NCBI GenBank assembly: GCA_040752115.1
Contig: JBFMFB010000016.1
Location: 1 to 49,736 of the forward strand
DNA: 49,736 bases
From: JBFMFB01 sp040752115
GTDB taxonomy: Bacteria; Pseudomonadota; Gammaproteobacteria; Burkholderiales; Sulfuricellaceae
Direction of reading: 5' to 3'
In this document: positions 15,168 through 24,140 of the stretch, in pieces
Layout: each line of letters opens with the position of its first letter
Numbering within the stretch: position 1 is the first letter of the stretch
Program-made: the position numbers and the translations under genes
The notes under the pieces: model-generated
Database searches by the model: none
Told to the model about the DNA's origin: nothing
What the model saw: only the letters and a program-made list of their open reading frames with translations

Positions 15168-17033
15168 ATGGCACTACTCCAAATCGCCGAACCGGGCATG
15201 AGCCAGGCCCCGCACCAGCACCGGCTGGCGGTGGGCATCGACCTGGGCACCACCAATTCGCTCGTGGCGACCGTGAGAAGCGGCATCAGCGTGGTGCTCA
15301 ACGATGAAAACGGCCACGCTCTCCTGCCCTCCGCCGTGCGCTATTTGCCGGGCGGCGTCGAGGTGGGATATCCGGCCTGCGCCATGCAGAACAACGATCC
15401 CCACAATACCATCGTGTCGGTAAAGCGCTTCATGGGCCGCGGGCTTTCCGACATTCCGGACGCCAGCCGGCTGCCCTACCAGTTCGTGGATGCGCCGGGC
15501 ATGGTGCAGATCAAGACCGTCGCCGGCGTCAAAAGTCCGGTGGAAGTTTCCGCGGAAATCCTCAAGGTGCTGCGGCTGCGCGCCGAAAAGGCGCTCGGGG
15601 GCGAGCTAACGGGCGCGGTGATCACCGTTCCCGCCTATTTCGACGATTCCCAGCGCCAGGCCACCAAGGACGCCGCGCGGCTCGCCGGGCTGAACGTGCT
15701 GCGCCTGCTGAACGAGCCCACTGCCGCCGCCGTCGCCTACGGGCTGGACAACGGTGCCGAGGGCGTTTATGCCGTGTACGATCTGGGGGGCGGCACCTTC
15801 GACATCTCCATTCTCAAGCTTTCCTGCGGCGTGTTCGAAGTGCTCGCCACCAATGGCGATTCGGCGCTCGGCGGCGACGATTTCGATCAGCGCATCTACT
15901 GCTGGATGCTGGAGCGGGCCAAGCTGTCCGCCCTCAGCCCGAGGGACACCCGGCTGCTGCTGACGCGCGCGCGGGAAGCCAAGGAGCTGCTGACCGACCA
16001 CCCCGAGGCGCACATCACCGTGGTGTTGAGCACCGGCGAGATGGTGGACCTGGTGCTGACTTCCGCCGAGTTCGCCGCCATGACGCAGGGGCTGGTCAAC
16101 AAGACCCTGGCGCCGACCAAAAAGGCGCTGCGCGACGCGGGGCTCACGTCCGACGAGATCAAGGGCGTGGTGATGGTTGGCGGCGCCACCCGCATGCCGC
16201 ATATCCAGCGCGCGGTGGGCGATTTCTTCCGGCAGGAGCCGCTCAACAACCTCGACCCGGACAAAGTGGTCGCTCTGGGTGCGGCGATCCAGGCCAACGT
16301 GCTCGCCGGCAACCGCAGCAAGGACGACTGGCTGCTGCTCGATGTGATCCCCCTCTCGCTCGGGCTGGAAACCATGGGCGGCCTGGTGGAAAAGGTCATT
16401 CCGCGCAACTCCACCATCCCCGTGGCGCGCGCCCAGGAATTCACCACCTACAAGGACGGCCAGACCGCTATGAGTTTCCATGTGGTGCAGGGCGAACGGG
16501 AGCTGGTGGCCGACTGCCGCTCGCTCGCCAAATTCGAACTCCGGGGTATCCCGCCGATGGCGGCGGGGGCGGCGCGCATCCGCGTCACTTTCCAGGTGGA
16601 TGCCGACGGGTTGCTTTCCGTGTCCGCACGGGAGCAGAGCAGCGGCGTGGAGGCGTCGGTGGTGGTGAAGCCTTCCTATGGCCTGACCGACGCGCAGATC
16701 ACGCAGATGCTGCAGTCGTCCCACGATCACGCTCACGAGGACATGGCTGCGCGCGCCTTGCGCGAAGCCAGGGTGGAAGCCCAGCGCCTGCTGGAAGCCG
16801 TCGAATCGGCGCTCAGGGAGGACGGCAAAGCGCTGCTGGCGCCCCAGGAACTGGACGAGATCGAGAGCGGAATGGAAGCCCTGCGCCGCGCGATCGAAAG
16901 CGGGGATCGCCATGCCATCGCCGCCGCCCAGGAGAAACTCAACCGCGCCACCGAGCCCTTCGCCGCACGCCGCATGGATCGGAGCGTGCGCCAGGCGCTG
17001 GCGGGCCACAAGCTGGAAGAGCTGGAAACATGA
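15168..17033 (+). CDS. hscA: Fe-S assembly Hsp70 chaperone HscA
   Basis: 621 aa, close to E. coli HscA (616). The ATPase domain opens with VGIDLGTTNSLVATV (about 22-36) and includes the phosphate-2 motif VYDLGGGTFDISIL and the adenosine motif VVMVGGATRMPHIQ. The interdomain linker LLLDVIPLSLGLETMGG is followed by the substrate-binding beta domain and a helical lid ending in DRSVRQALAGHKLEELE. It recognises the LPPVK peptide of IscU and drives cluster release with HscB. ATG 15168 lies 18 bases after a T/A-rich stretch; a weak internal promoter after the inverted repeats is possible but not shown. Confidence 0.97.
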   Translation: MALLQIAEPGMSQAPHQHRLAVGIDLGTTNSLVATVRSGISVVLNDENGHALLPSAVRYLPGGVEVGYPACAMQNNDPHNTIVSVKRFMGRGLSDIPDASRLPYQFVDAPGMVQIKTVAGVKSPVEVSAEILKVLRLRAEKALGGELTGAVITVPAYFDDSQRQATKDAARLAGLNVLRLLNEPTAAAVAYGLDNGAEGVYAVYDLGGGTFDISILKLSCGVFEVLATNGDSALGGDDFDQRIYCWMLERAKLSALSPRDTRLLLTRAREAKELLTDHPEAHITVVLSTGEMVDLVLTSAEFAAMTQGLVNKTLAPTKKALRDAGLTSDEIKGVVMVGGATRMPHIQRAVGDFFRQEPLNNLDPDKVVALGAAIQANVLAGNRSKDDWLLLDVIPLSLGLETMGGLVEKVIPRNSTIPVARAQEFTTYKDGQTAMSFHVVQGERELVADCRSLAKFELRGIPPMAAGAARIRVTFQVDADGLLSVSAREQSSGVEASVVVKPSYGLTDAQITQMLQSSHDHAHEDMAARALREARVEAQRLLEAVESALREDGKALLAPQELDEIESGMEALRRAIESGDRHAIAAAQEKLNRATEPFAARRMDRSVRQALAGHKLEELET

Positions 17034-17064
17034 AAACGCCGGCACGCAAGGCGCACCTTGCGGG

Positions 17065-17226
17065 TTGGACAGGATTAACAGGATTTTTCAGGATTTACAG
17101 GCTTTAGGCTGGCAAGCCGATGAGCCATGCAGTATCAGGGTTGAAGCCCGCTCCTTGTTGCTACCGGATTTTTACTACCGGCTATTACCAGTCCAACAAT
17201 CCTGTAAATCCTGAAAAATCCTGTCC
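17065..17226. repeat. CAGGATT-type inverted repeat between hscA and fdx
   Basis: The arms at 17079-17101 and 17201-17223 are perfectly complementary over 23 bp and consist of reiterated CAGGATT units. The left arm is extended by an additional GGACAGGATTAA. The loop of about 99 bases contains smaller stems (for example CCGGTAG/CTACCGG-like pairing near 17161-17181). A related CAGGATT element lies between flgI and flgJ at 35691. This is a dispersed intergenic repeat family, here inside the isc operon. Confidence 0.85.
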
Positions 17227-17254
17227 ATTTCGTTTTTTCGCTGATTGCTGAACC

Positions 17255-17593
17255 ATGCCCCAACTGATCGTATTGCCCCACGAAGAACTCTGTCCCGAAG
17301 GCGCGGTGATCGAAGCCGAGCCCGGGGTTTCCATCTGCGATGCCCTGCTCGATCACGGCATCGAGATCGAGCACGCCTGCGAGAAATCCTGCGCTTGCAC
17401 CACCTGCCACGTGATCGTGCGCGAGGGATTCGACTCGCTGCCCCCCGCCGAGGAGATTGAGGAAGATCTGCTGGACAAGGCGTGGGGGCTGGAGCCGACC
17501 TCGCGCCTCTCCTGCCAGGCGATCGTCGACGGCGAGGATCTGGTGGTCGAAATTCCCAAGTACACCATCAACATGGCCAAGGAGGGGAATTGA
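17255..17593 (+). CDS. fdx: [2Fe-2S] ferredoxin of the ISC system
   Basis: 112 aa, adrenodoxin-type. Cluster ligands are C42, C48, C51 (HACEKSCACTTCHVIV) and the Cys in SRLSCQAIV near residue 87. The additional conserved C46 of Isc ferredoxins is also present. It donates electrons for cluster assembly on IscU. ATG 17255 matches E. coli Fdx numbering exactly. Two further cysteines (C13, C28) are not ligands. The stop is directly followed by the GTG start of iscX, and GGAGGGG at the gene's end serves as its ribosome-binding site. Confidence 0.97.
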   Translation: MPQLIVLPHEELCPEGAVIEAEPGVSICDALLDHGIEIEHACEKSCACTTCHVIVREGFDSLPPAEEIEEDLLDKAWGLEPTSRLSCQAIVDGEDLVVEIPKYTINMAKEGN

Positions 17594-17594
17594 C

Positions 17595-17789
17595 GTGCGC
17601 TGGACGGATACTTTGGACATCGCCATCGCGCTTTGCGAAAGGCATCCGGACGTGGATCCGCAATATGTCCGCTTCACCGACCTCCATCGTTGGATCACCG
17701 AGCTCGAAGGTTTCGCCGACGACCCCAACCGTTCCAACGAAAAAATCCTCGAAGCCATCCAGATGGCCTGGATCGAAGAGGCCGAATAA
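17595..17789 (+). CDS. iscX: Fe-S assembly protein IscX
   Basis: 64 aa (GTG start), matching the 64-66 aa family. It is a small acidic helical protein: RWTDTLDIAIALCERHPDVDPQYVRFTDLHRWI, then DPNRSNEKILEAIQMAWIEEAE. IscX binds IscS and iron and tunes the rate of desulfuration. The GTG at 17595 has GGAGGGG 7-8 bases upstream; the frame is also open upstream inside fdx, but only this start gives the family's length. It is the last gene of the isc operon. About 145 bases separate it from flhB, with no clear intrinsic terminator. Confidence 0.93.
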   Translation: MRWTDTLDIAIALCERHPDVDPQYVRFTDLHRWITELEGFADDPNRSNEKILEAIQMAWIEEAE

Positions 17790-17934
17790 GCCCTTTGCCG
17801 CTTGAGTCCGCGGTTTCCAATTTCCTCCCGGTAACTTTTTTCCCCTTGCCCGGCATGCTAAACTAGCCCCATTTTTCCGGCTGGCCGTCCAGGCTTTCCC
17901 AGAACAGACCCTGGCTTCCCCGAGTGGATGTTGA

Positions 17935-19077
17935 ATGGCTGAAGACAGCGATTTAGAACGAACAGAACCTGCGTCGCCCAGACGAATTGAGCAGGCGCGG
18001 GAAAAGGGACAGGTGGCGCGTTCGCGCGAGCTCACCACCTTCGCTGTCCTGCTCGCCGCCGGGGGCGGCCTGCTGCTGATGGGCGGCGGCCTGATGGAGC
18101 ACATGAGCGCGCTCATGCGCGGCGGCCTGATGTTCGACAAGGCGGCGGTGTTCGACCCACCCCGCATGCTGGAGCGGCTGCACCAGCAGTCTCTGGATAC
18201 GCTGATTGCGTTCCTTCCCTTCCTTGGCGTGGTGGTCGTGGCCGCCATTGCTTCCTCGATGCTGCTGAGCGGCTGGCTGTTCACCTTTCAGGCGCTGGCG
18301 CCGGATTTTTCCCGGCTCGACCCGCTCAAGGGGATCGGCCGGATTTTTTCCGCGCACAGCCTGATCGAAATGCTCAAGGCCGTGGCCAAATCCGCGCTGA
18401 TCGGCGGCGTGGCGGTGTGGGTGATCTGGCACAACGCCGATGCCATTTTTTCCCTCGCGACGGAATCGCTGGATCAGGCGGCCGCCCACCTGGCGCGCCT
18501 GGTGGGCTGGACTTTCATGACGATCGCGGGCTCTATGGTGCTGGTCGTGGCGATCGACGTGCCGTTCCAGCTTTGGAGCCATAGCCGGCAGCTGCGCATG
18601 ACGAAGGAGGAGTTGCGCCAGGAAGCCAAGGAAACCGAGGGCGATCCTCAGGTCAAGGCGCGCATCCGCGCCCTGCAGCGCGAGGCTGCGCGCAAGCGGA
18701 TGATGGCGGAAGTGCCCAAGGCCGACGTGATCGTTACCAACCCGACGCATTACGCCGTGGCATTGCGCTACCAGGACAAAGGCATGCGTGCGCCGAAAGT
18801 CGTTGCCAAAGGCGCCGCGCTGCTGGCGGCGAGAATTCGCGAACTGGGCGAAGAGCATCGCGTGCCCATCCTGGAGGCGCCGCCTCTGGCGCGTGCCTTG
18901 TATCACCACGCCGAACTGGGCGAGGAAATCCCCGCAAAACTTTACACCGCAGTGGCGGAGGTGCTGGCCTACGTCTACCAGCTGCGCCATTTCCGCACCG
19001 TCGGCGGGCCGATGCCGCAAGCGCCGCAACATCTGCCGGTACCGCCCGAGCTGGATCCAGAGAGCCATTCTGAATGA
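17935..19077 (+). CDS. flhB: Flagellar type III export protein FlhB
   Basis: 380 aa. A charged N-terminus (DLERTEPASPRRIEQAREKGQVARSREL) is followed by four transmembrane helices (about 30-55, 80-105, 145-165, 180-210). The cytoplasmic autoprotease domain carries the cleavage motif NPTH at 269-272. FlhB is part of the export gate and switches substrate specificity from rod/hook to filament proteins after self-cleavage between Asn and Pro. The stop overlaps the flhA start by ATGA. The 145-base upstream gap should contain the promoter of the export/stator operon; I could not identify a convincing sigma54 or sigma28 site in it. Confidence 0.96.
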   Translation: MAEDSDLERTEPASPRRIEQAREKGQVARSRELTTFAVLLAAGGGLLLMGGGLMEHMSALMRGGLMFDKAAVFDPPRMLERLHQQSLDTLIAFLPFLGVVVVAAIASSMLLSGWLFTFQALAPDFSRLDPLKGIGRIFSAHSLIEMLKAVAKSALIGGVAVWVIWHNADAIFSLATESLDQAAAHLARLVGWTFMTIAGSMVLVVAIDVPFQLWSHSRQLRMTKEELRQEAKETEGDPQVKARIRALQREAARKRMMAEVPKADVIVTNPTHYAVALRYQDKGMRAPKVVAKGAALLAARIRELGEEHRVPILEAPPLARALYHHAELGEEIPAKLYTAVAEVLAYVYQLRHFRTVGGPMPQAPQHLPVPPELDPESHSE

Positions 19078-21149
19078 ACGCCAACGCCACGTCGGTGCTG
19101 AACCGCTTCAACCTCAGAGGGTTGGTCGCGCCGATTCTCATCATCCTCATTCTGGCGATGATGATTCTGCCGTTGCCGCCTTTCCTGCTGGATCTGCTGT
19201 TTACGTTCAATATTGCGCTGGCCATGATCGTGATGCTGGTCAGCCTTTATACCAACAAGCCGCTGGAGTTCGCGGTGTTCCCGACGGTGCTGTTGGTAAC
19301 CACGCTGCTGCGTTTGTCGCTGAACGTCGCCTCGACCCGTATCGTGTTGCTGGAGGGGCACACCGGGCCGGATGCGGCGGGCAAGGTGATCGAGGCGTTC
19401 GGGCATTTCCTGGTGGGCGGCAACTATACCGTCGGGCTGGTGGTGTTCATCATCCTGGTGGTGATCAATTTCACCGTGATTACCAAGGGTGCCGGCCGGA
19501 TCGCCGAGGTCAGCGCACGCTTCACCCTGGATGCGATGCCCGGCAAGCAGATGGCGATCGACGCCGACCTCAATGCCGGCCTGATCGGCGAGGACGAGGC
19601 GAGGAAGCGCCGTGCCGTGATCGCCCAGGAAGCGGATTTTTTCGGCTCGATGGACGGTGCCAGCAAGTTCGTGCGCGGCGATGCGATCGCCGGCATCATC
19701 ATCATGCTGATCAACATCATCGGCGGACTGGCGGTGGGGGTGTTGCAGCACAATCTCGATATTGCCACCGCCGTCAACAATTACACCCTGCTCACCATCG
19801 GCGACGGTCTGGTGGCGCAGATTCCGGCGCTCATCATTTCTACCGCCGCCGGCGTCGTGGTCAGCCGGGTCACGACCGACGAGGATGTCGGCCAGCAGTT
19901 GCTGGGGCAGCTTTTCAGCCGCCCGCAGGTGCTGGTCATCACCGCCGCGATTCTGGGGGTGATGGGGATGATTCCCGGCATGCCGCATGTGGCTTTTCTG
20001 TTGCTGGCGGCGATGCTGGGCGGGTTGGCCTACTTCCTGCAGCAGCGCGCCGCCGCGCCGCGGGAGGAGCCGGCGCCGGTGGAGGCCGCGCCGCCGGAAG
20101 TGCAGGAAGTGGGCTGGAGCGATGTGGCGCCGGTGGATGCGCTGGGGCTGGAAGTGGGCTACCGCCTCATTCCGCTGGTGGATCGGGCGCAGGAAGGCGA
20201 GCTGCTGCGCCGTATCCGCGGCATCCGCAAGAAATTTGCGCAGGACATGGGGTTTCTGGTGCCCGCCGTGCACATCCGCGACAATCTGGAGCTGCGGCCA
20301 AACGGCTACCGCATCACCCTGAAAGGAGTGGAAATCGGCCAGGGCGAAGCCTATCCCGGCCTCTATCTCGCCATCAATCCGGGCCGGGTGCTGGGCAGCC
20401 TGCCCGGCACTCCCACCACCGATCCCGCCTTCGGCCTGCCGGCGGTGTGGATCGAGGCGGAGCTGCGCGAGCAGGCGCAGACCTTCGGCTATACGGTGGT
20501 GGACGCCAGCACGGTGGTGGCCACGCACCTGTCCAACATCATCCAGAGCCATGCCGCCGAGCTTCTAGGGCGGGAGGAGGTGCAGCAGCTCCTGGATCAC
20601 ATCGGCAAGGAGTCGCCCAAGCTGGTGGAGGATCTGGTGCCCAAGCTCCTGCCGCTCGGCACCGTGCAGAAAGTATTGCAGAACTTGCTGGACGAAGGCG
20701 TGCATATCCGCGACATGCGCACCATTCTCGCCACCCTGGCCGATCATGCTCTGCGCATCCAGGAGGCGACCGAGTTGACGGCGGCGGTACGCGCGGCGCT
20801 CGGGCGTGCTATCATTCAGCAAATTTACCCAGGAGCGGCCGAATTGCAGGTGATTGCGCTAGAACCCGAACTCGAGCAGATCATGCTGCATGCCGCCCAG
20901 ACCGGCGGGGTTGAAGGGATGGGACTGGAGCCGGGGTTGGCGGAAAATCTGCTGCGTCAGACGGCTGCCGTGGCGGAGCGGCAGGAGCAGCAGGGGCTGC
21001 CGCCGGTGCTGATGGTGCCGGCTCCGCTGCGGCCGGTGTTGTCGCGCTTCCTGCGCCGTGCCGTGCCCCAGCTCAAAGTCATTTCACACGCCGAGATTCC
21101 TGATTCCAAAAATATCCGAGTGACGGCTACGCTGGGAGCCAGGGGATGA
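19074..21149 (+). CDS. flhA: Flagellar export gate protein FlhA
   Basis: 691 aa. The N-terminal half has about eight transmembrane helices, with the conserved loop NVASTRIVLLEGHTGPDAAGKVIEAFG and the 'GRIAEVSARFTLDAMPGKQMAIDADLNAGLI' FHIPEP segment. The cytoplasmic half (about 345-691) forms the nonameric ring that binds chaperone-substrate complexes. FlhA couples proton motive force to flagellar protein export. It overlaps flhB and flhF by ATGA on both sides, so flhB-flhA-flhF are translationally coupled. Confidence 0.97.
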   Translation: MNANATSVLNRFNLRGLVAPILIILILAMMILPLPPFLLDLLFTFNIALAMIVMLVSLYTNKPLEFAVFPTVLLVTTLLRLSLNVASTRIVLLEGHTGPDAAGKVIEAFGHFLVGGNYTVGLVVFIILVVINFTVITKGAGRIAEVSARFTLDAMPGKQMAIDADLNAGLIGEDEARKRRAVIAQEADFFGSMDGASKFVRGDAIAGIIIMLINIIGGLAVGVLQHNLDIATAVNNYTLLTIGDGLVAQIPALIISTAAGVVVSRVTTDEDVGQQLLGQLFSRPQVLVITAAILGVMGMIPGMPHVAFLLLAAMLGGLAYFLQQRAAAPREEPAPVEAAPPEVQEVGWSDVAPVDALGLEVGYRLIPLVDRAQEGELLRRIRGIRKKFAQDMGFLVPAVHIRDNLELRPNGYRITLKGVEIGQGEAYPGLYLAINPGRVLGSLPGTPTTDPAFGLPAVWIEAELREQAQTFGYTVVDASTVVATHLSNIIQSHAAELLGREEVQQLLDHIGKESPKLVEDLVPKLLPLGTVQKVLQNLLDEGVHIRDMRTILATLADHALRIQEATELTAAVRAALGRAIIQQIYPGAAELQVIALEPELEQIMLHAAQTGGVEGMGLEPGLAENLLRQTAAVAERQEQQGLPPVLMVPAPLRPVLSRFLRRAVPQLKVISHAEIPDSKNIRVTATLGARG

Positions 21150-22486
21150 ACGTCAGGAAATTCTATGCCGGTACCACCCGCGAGGCGCTGCGGCAGGTAA
21201 GGGATGCCCTGGGGGCGGACGCCATCATCCTGTCCAACCGGCAGGTGGGCGCCGGCATAGAAATCATGGCGGTTGCCAATATGGACGTGGCTTCCCTTGC
21301 CGGCTTCGCCGCCGCGCCGGCGATTGGCCATCCGCGTCCGCAGCCGGTATCCCAACCCATGCCGCAGTCTGCACCCGACCCCACGCCCGACCTGTTCCAG
21401 GAAAAATCCCCCCTGCCGGCGCAGACTGTGGTGCCACCGGCGCAGTCCTCGCAAACCGGAAGCCGACCGGCGCCGGTCGCTGCGCCGGACGGCGTGGTGC
21501 AGGATATCGTCCAGGAAATCAAATCATTGCGCGGCATGCTGGAAGGACAGCTGGCGGGCCTCGCCTGGGGCGAGATGCAGCGCAATCAGCCGGTCAGGGC
21601 AGAAATCATGCGCAGCATGCTGGCCGCCGGTTTCAGCCCCCTGCTGGCGCGCCAGCTGTTGGAGCGGCTGCCGGCCGACTGCGACGTGGCCAAGGGCATG
21701 AAGTGGGTCAAGGCGGCGCTTACGCACAATCTGCATGCGGTCCCCGCCGGAGCCGACCTCGTCGAGCGCGGCGGCATCTATGCGCTGGTCGGACCGACCG
21801 GAGTGGGCAAGACCACTACTGTCGCCAAGCTCGCGGCGCGCTGCCGGCTCAAACACGGCCCCGACAAGCTGGCGCTCCTGACCACCGACAGCTACCGGAT
21901 CGGTGCGCACGAGCAGTTGCGCATCTACGGCAAGATTCTCGGCGTGCCGGTGTATGCGATAAAGGACGAAGCCGATCTGCAGCTTACCCTTTCCGACCTG
22001 CAGAGCCGGCATCTGATCCTGATCGACACGGTCGGCATGAGCCAGCGCGACCGCCGGCTGGCGGAGCAGGTGGCGCTTTTGTGCGGCGACGGCAGGAACG
22101 TCAAGCGCCTGCTGCTGATCAGCGCCAATGCCCAGGGCAGCACGCTCGACGACGTGGTGCGTGCCTACAAGGGCGCGGGCATGGATGGCTGCATCCTCAC
22201 CAAGATCGACGAGGCGATCGGTATCGGCGGCGCGCTGGACGTGATCATCCGGCACAAGCTGTCGCTGCATTACATCACCAACGGCCAGCGGGTACCGGAA
22301 GACTTGCATCTCGCCAACGCGCTTTATCTGGTTGACCGTGCCTTCAAGGCCGTTCCGGACGCCCTTTCTTCTTTTTCTCTGCAAGAAGGCGATCTTCCGC
22401 TGGCGATGGGAGCGATGAGCGGTGGCGATGCCGGAGCTTATTCCCTGGCTGCCGGCGGCGTCGAGGCGGGGGGGTATGGTGGCTGA
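21146..22486 (+). CDS. flhF: SRP-like GTPase FlhF (flagellar placement)
   Basis: 446 aa. The N-terminal basic region (MNVRKFYAGTTREALRQVRDALGADAIILSNR) is followed by a Pro/Gln/Ala-rich linker (about 55-115) and the NG GTPase domain. G1 is GPTGVGKTTT (216-225), with TTDSYRIGAHEQL, LIDTVGMSQRD (G3) and LTKIDEA (G4) following. FlhF directs the site of flagellum assembly at the pole and works with FlhG. It starts on the flhA stop (ATGA) and its end overlaps flhG by 11 bases. The presence of FlhF/FlhG suggests polar rather than peritrichous flagella. Confidence 0.96.
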   Translation: MNVRKFYAGTTREALRQVRDALGADAIILSNRQVGAGIEIMAVANMDVASLAGFAAAPAIGHPRPQPVSQPMPQSAPDPTPDLFQEKSPLPAQTVVPPAQSSQTGSRPAPVAAPDGVVQDIVQEIKSLRGMLEGQLAGLAWGEMQRNQPVRAEIMRSMLAAGFSPLLARQLLERLPADCDVAKGMKWVKAALTHNLHAVPAGADLVERGGIYALVGPTGVGKTTTVAKLAARCRLKHGPDKLALLTTDSYRIGAHEQLRIYGKILGVPVYAIKDEADLQLTLSDLQSRHLILIDTVGMSQRDRRLAEQVALLCGDGRNVKRLLLISANAQGSTLDDVVRAYKGAGMDGCILTKIDEAIGIGGALDVIIRHKLSLHYITNGQRVPEDLHLANALYLVDRAFKAVPDALSSFSLQEGDLPLAMGAMSGGDAGAYSLAAGGVEAGGYGG

Positions 22487-23363
22487 AATCATGCAGGATC
22501 AGGCGGAAGGCCTGCGCCGCCTGCTGGGCGGGGATTTCGTGCGGATCATCACCCTTACCGGCGGCAAAGCGGGCGTCGGCAAGACCAGCCTTGTCGTCAA
22601 TCTTGCCGTCACTTTGGCCAGGCGCGGCAAGAATGTCATGGTGCTGGACGAACAGCAAGGGCAGAACAGCGTAGTGGGGCGGCTTGGGCTGGTTCCCCGC
22701 TTCGACCTGATGCATGTTGTCAGGCGCGAGAAGAGTCTGGAAGAAGTGATGCTCTCCGGGCCGGAAGGAATTGCCATCGTGCCGGCCGGCAAGGGAATGC
22801 AAGCGCTGGCCGGGCTTTCCGCAGCCGACCAGGAGTGGCTGGTGCGGTCGTTCGGGCAGCTGCCCAATCCCGTCGATGTGGTGCTGGTGGATGCCGCTGC
22901 CGGGATTGCGAGCAACGTCCTGCCGCCCAGCCTGGCAGCCCAGGATCTGGTGGTGGTGGTGTCGCAGCATGCGGCGTCGATCACGGATTCCTATGCGCTG
23001 ATCAAGGTGCTTTCCCGGGATTTCGCCAAGCAGCGTTTCCATATCCTGGTGAATCGGGTGGGCAGCGAGGAGGAGGCGATGCGGATATATGACAACCTGT
23101 CGCAGGCCGCCGGCCGCTTTCTTGGCGTTACCCTCGATTTCATGGGTTTTGTCCCGGCGGATGAAAAGCTGCGGCAGGCCGCCAAACTCGGTCGGCCGGT
23201 GGTGGAGGCGTTTCCGCAAGCCTCATCTACGGCGGCCTTGCGCCGCCTGGCCGAAACCGTGGAGCAATGGCCCAGTCCCAACGGCGATCACGGCCGTCTC
23301 GAAGTGTTCATGCAGCGCCTGATCCAGAGCAGCCGCGTGGCGGCGGGGAGCTTTGGCTCCTGA
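22476..23363 (+). CDS. flhG: MinD-like ATPase FlhG (FleN)
   Basis: 295 aa. The deviant Walker A is GGKAGVGKTSL (about 29-39) with the MinD-type Lys, and Walker B-like VVLVDAAAGIASNVL follows. A C-terminal helix (RLAETVEQWPSPNGDHGRLEVFMQRLIQSS) is likely the membrane-targeting/FlhF-contact part. FlhG limits flagellar number by stimulating FlhF GTPase and, in FleQ-containing species, by inhibiting the master regulator. ATG 22476 has a GGCGGGGGGG purine-rich site just upstream; another ATG 15 bases later is possible. An N-terminal 'QDQAEGLRRLL' matches the FlhF-activating DQAxxLR motif. Confidence 0.94.
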   Translation: MVAEIMQDQAEGLRRLLGGDFVRIITLTGGKAGVGKTSLVVNLAVTLARRGKNVMVLDEQQGQNSVVGRLGLVPRFDLMHVVRREKSLEEVMLSGPEGIAIVPAGKGMQALAGLSAADQEWLVRSFGQLPNPVDVVLVDAAAGIASNVLPPSLAAQDLVVVVSQHAASITDSYALIKVLSRDFAKQRFHILVNRVGSEEEAMRIYDNLSQAAGRFLGVTLDFMGFVPADEKLRQAAKLGRPVVEAFPQASSTAALRRLAETVEQWPSPNGDHGRLEVFMQRLIQSSRVAAGSFGS

Positions 23364-23388
23364 CGGCTAAACGGCACCTGAAGCGACG

Positions 23389-24117
23389 ATGCGCCAAGCG
23401 ACCAAATCCCGTGACAAGAAAGAACAGTTCATCGTCCAGTACGCGCCGCTGGTGAAGCGCATTGCGCATCATCTGGCAGCGCGGCTGCCGTCCAGCGTGC
23501 AGGTGGACGATCTCATCCAGGCTGGCCTGATCGGCCTGCTCGACGCCCTCGACCACTATGACGAACAGTTGGGGGCGCAGTTCGAAACCTATGCCAGTCA
23601 ACGCATCCGTGGCGCAATGCTGGACGAATTGCGGCAGGGCGACTGGCTGCCGCGCTCGGCGAGGAAAAATATGCGCCGTATCGAAGCGGCGAACGCGGTA
23701 TTGGAGCAGCGTCTGGGGCGCCCCCCGGGCGAGCAGGAATTGGCCGACGAACTCAAGGTGCCGCTGGCCGAATTCCAGCAGATGCTGCTGGACGCGCGTG
23801 GTTGCCAGTTGCTGCACTATGAGGATTTTCAGGGTAGCGACGACGAGGAGTTTCTGGAACGGCATGTCGCGACCACCCAGCCCGGGCCGCTGGAGATCAT
23901 TCAGGATGAGGGATTCCGGGCCGTGCTGGTGGAAGCGATCCAGTCGCTGCCTGAGCGGGAAAAGCTGATGATGAGCCTGTATTACGAAGAGGAGCTGAAT
24001 TTGAAGGAAATCGGCGCCGTGCTGGGGGTGAGCGAATCCAGGGTGTGCCAGCTGCATAGCCAGGCCATCGTACGGCTGCGCAACCGCCTCAAGGACTGGC
24101 TGGCGTCGGGCGGCTGA
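23389..24117 (+). CDS. fliA: RNA polymerase sigma-28 factor FliA
   Basis: 242 aa. Region 2 (VQVDDLIQAGLIGLLDALDHYD...FETYASQRIRGAMLDELRQGDWLPRS), region 3 (RIEAANAVLEQRLGRPPGEQELADEL) and the region 4 helix-turn-helix (LNLKEIGAVLGVSESRVCQLHSQAIVRLR) are all present. FliA directs late flagellar transcription and is held by FlgM, encoded about 2.2 kb away on the other strand. Two promoters that fit its recognition sequence are visible in this window, before flgM and flgK. It sits in the flhBAFG-fliA-motCD operon, 25 bases after flhG. Confidence 0.97.
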   Translation: MRQATKSRDKKEQFIVQYAPLVKRIAHHLAARLPSSVQVDDLIQAGLIGLLDALDHYDEQLGAQFETYASQRIRGAMLDELRQGDWLPRSARKNMRRIEAANAVLEQRLGRPPGEQELADELKVPLAEFQQMLLDARGCQLLHYEDFQGSDDEEFLERHVATTQPGPLEIIQDEGFRAVLVEAIQSLPEREKLMMSLYYEEELNLKEIGAVLGVSESRVCQLHSQAIVRLRNRLKDWLASGG

Positions 24118-24140
24118 CCGCGCCACGGAACGGGATCGGC

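Noticed and set aside
15606..17045. A 479-codon minus-strand frame antisense to hscA
   Set aside because: His/Gln/Arg-rich composition and no known domain, over an intact hscA.
17790..17934. Sigma54 or sigma28 promoter before flhB
   Set aside because: GG/GC pairs with correct spacing and a GCCGATAA-like -10 were sought by eye and not found; a sigma70-like TAAACT near 17860 has no fitting -35.
18788..20914. A 708-codon plus-strand open frame overlapping flhB and flhA
   Set aside because: Its translation is Arg/Gly/Ala low-complexity out of frame with two fully conserved flagellar genes; GC-rich codon bias keeps it open.
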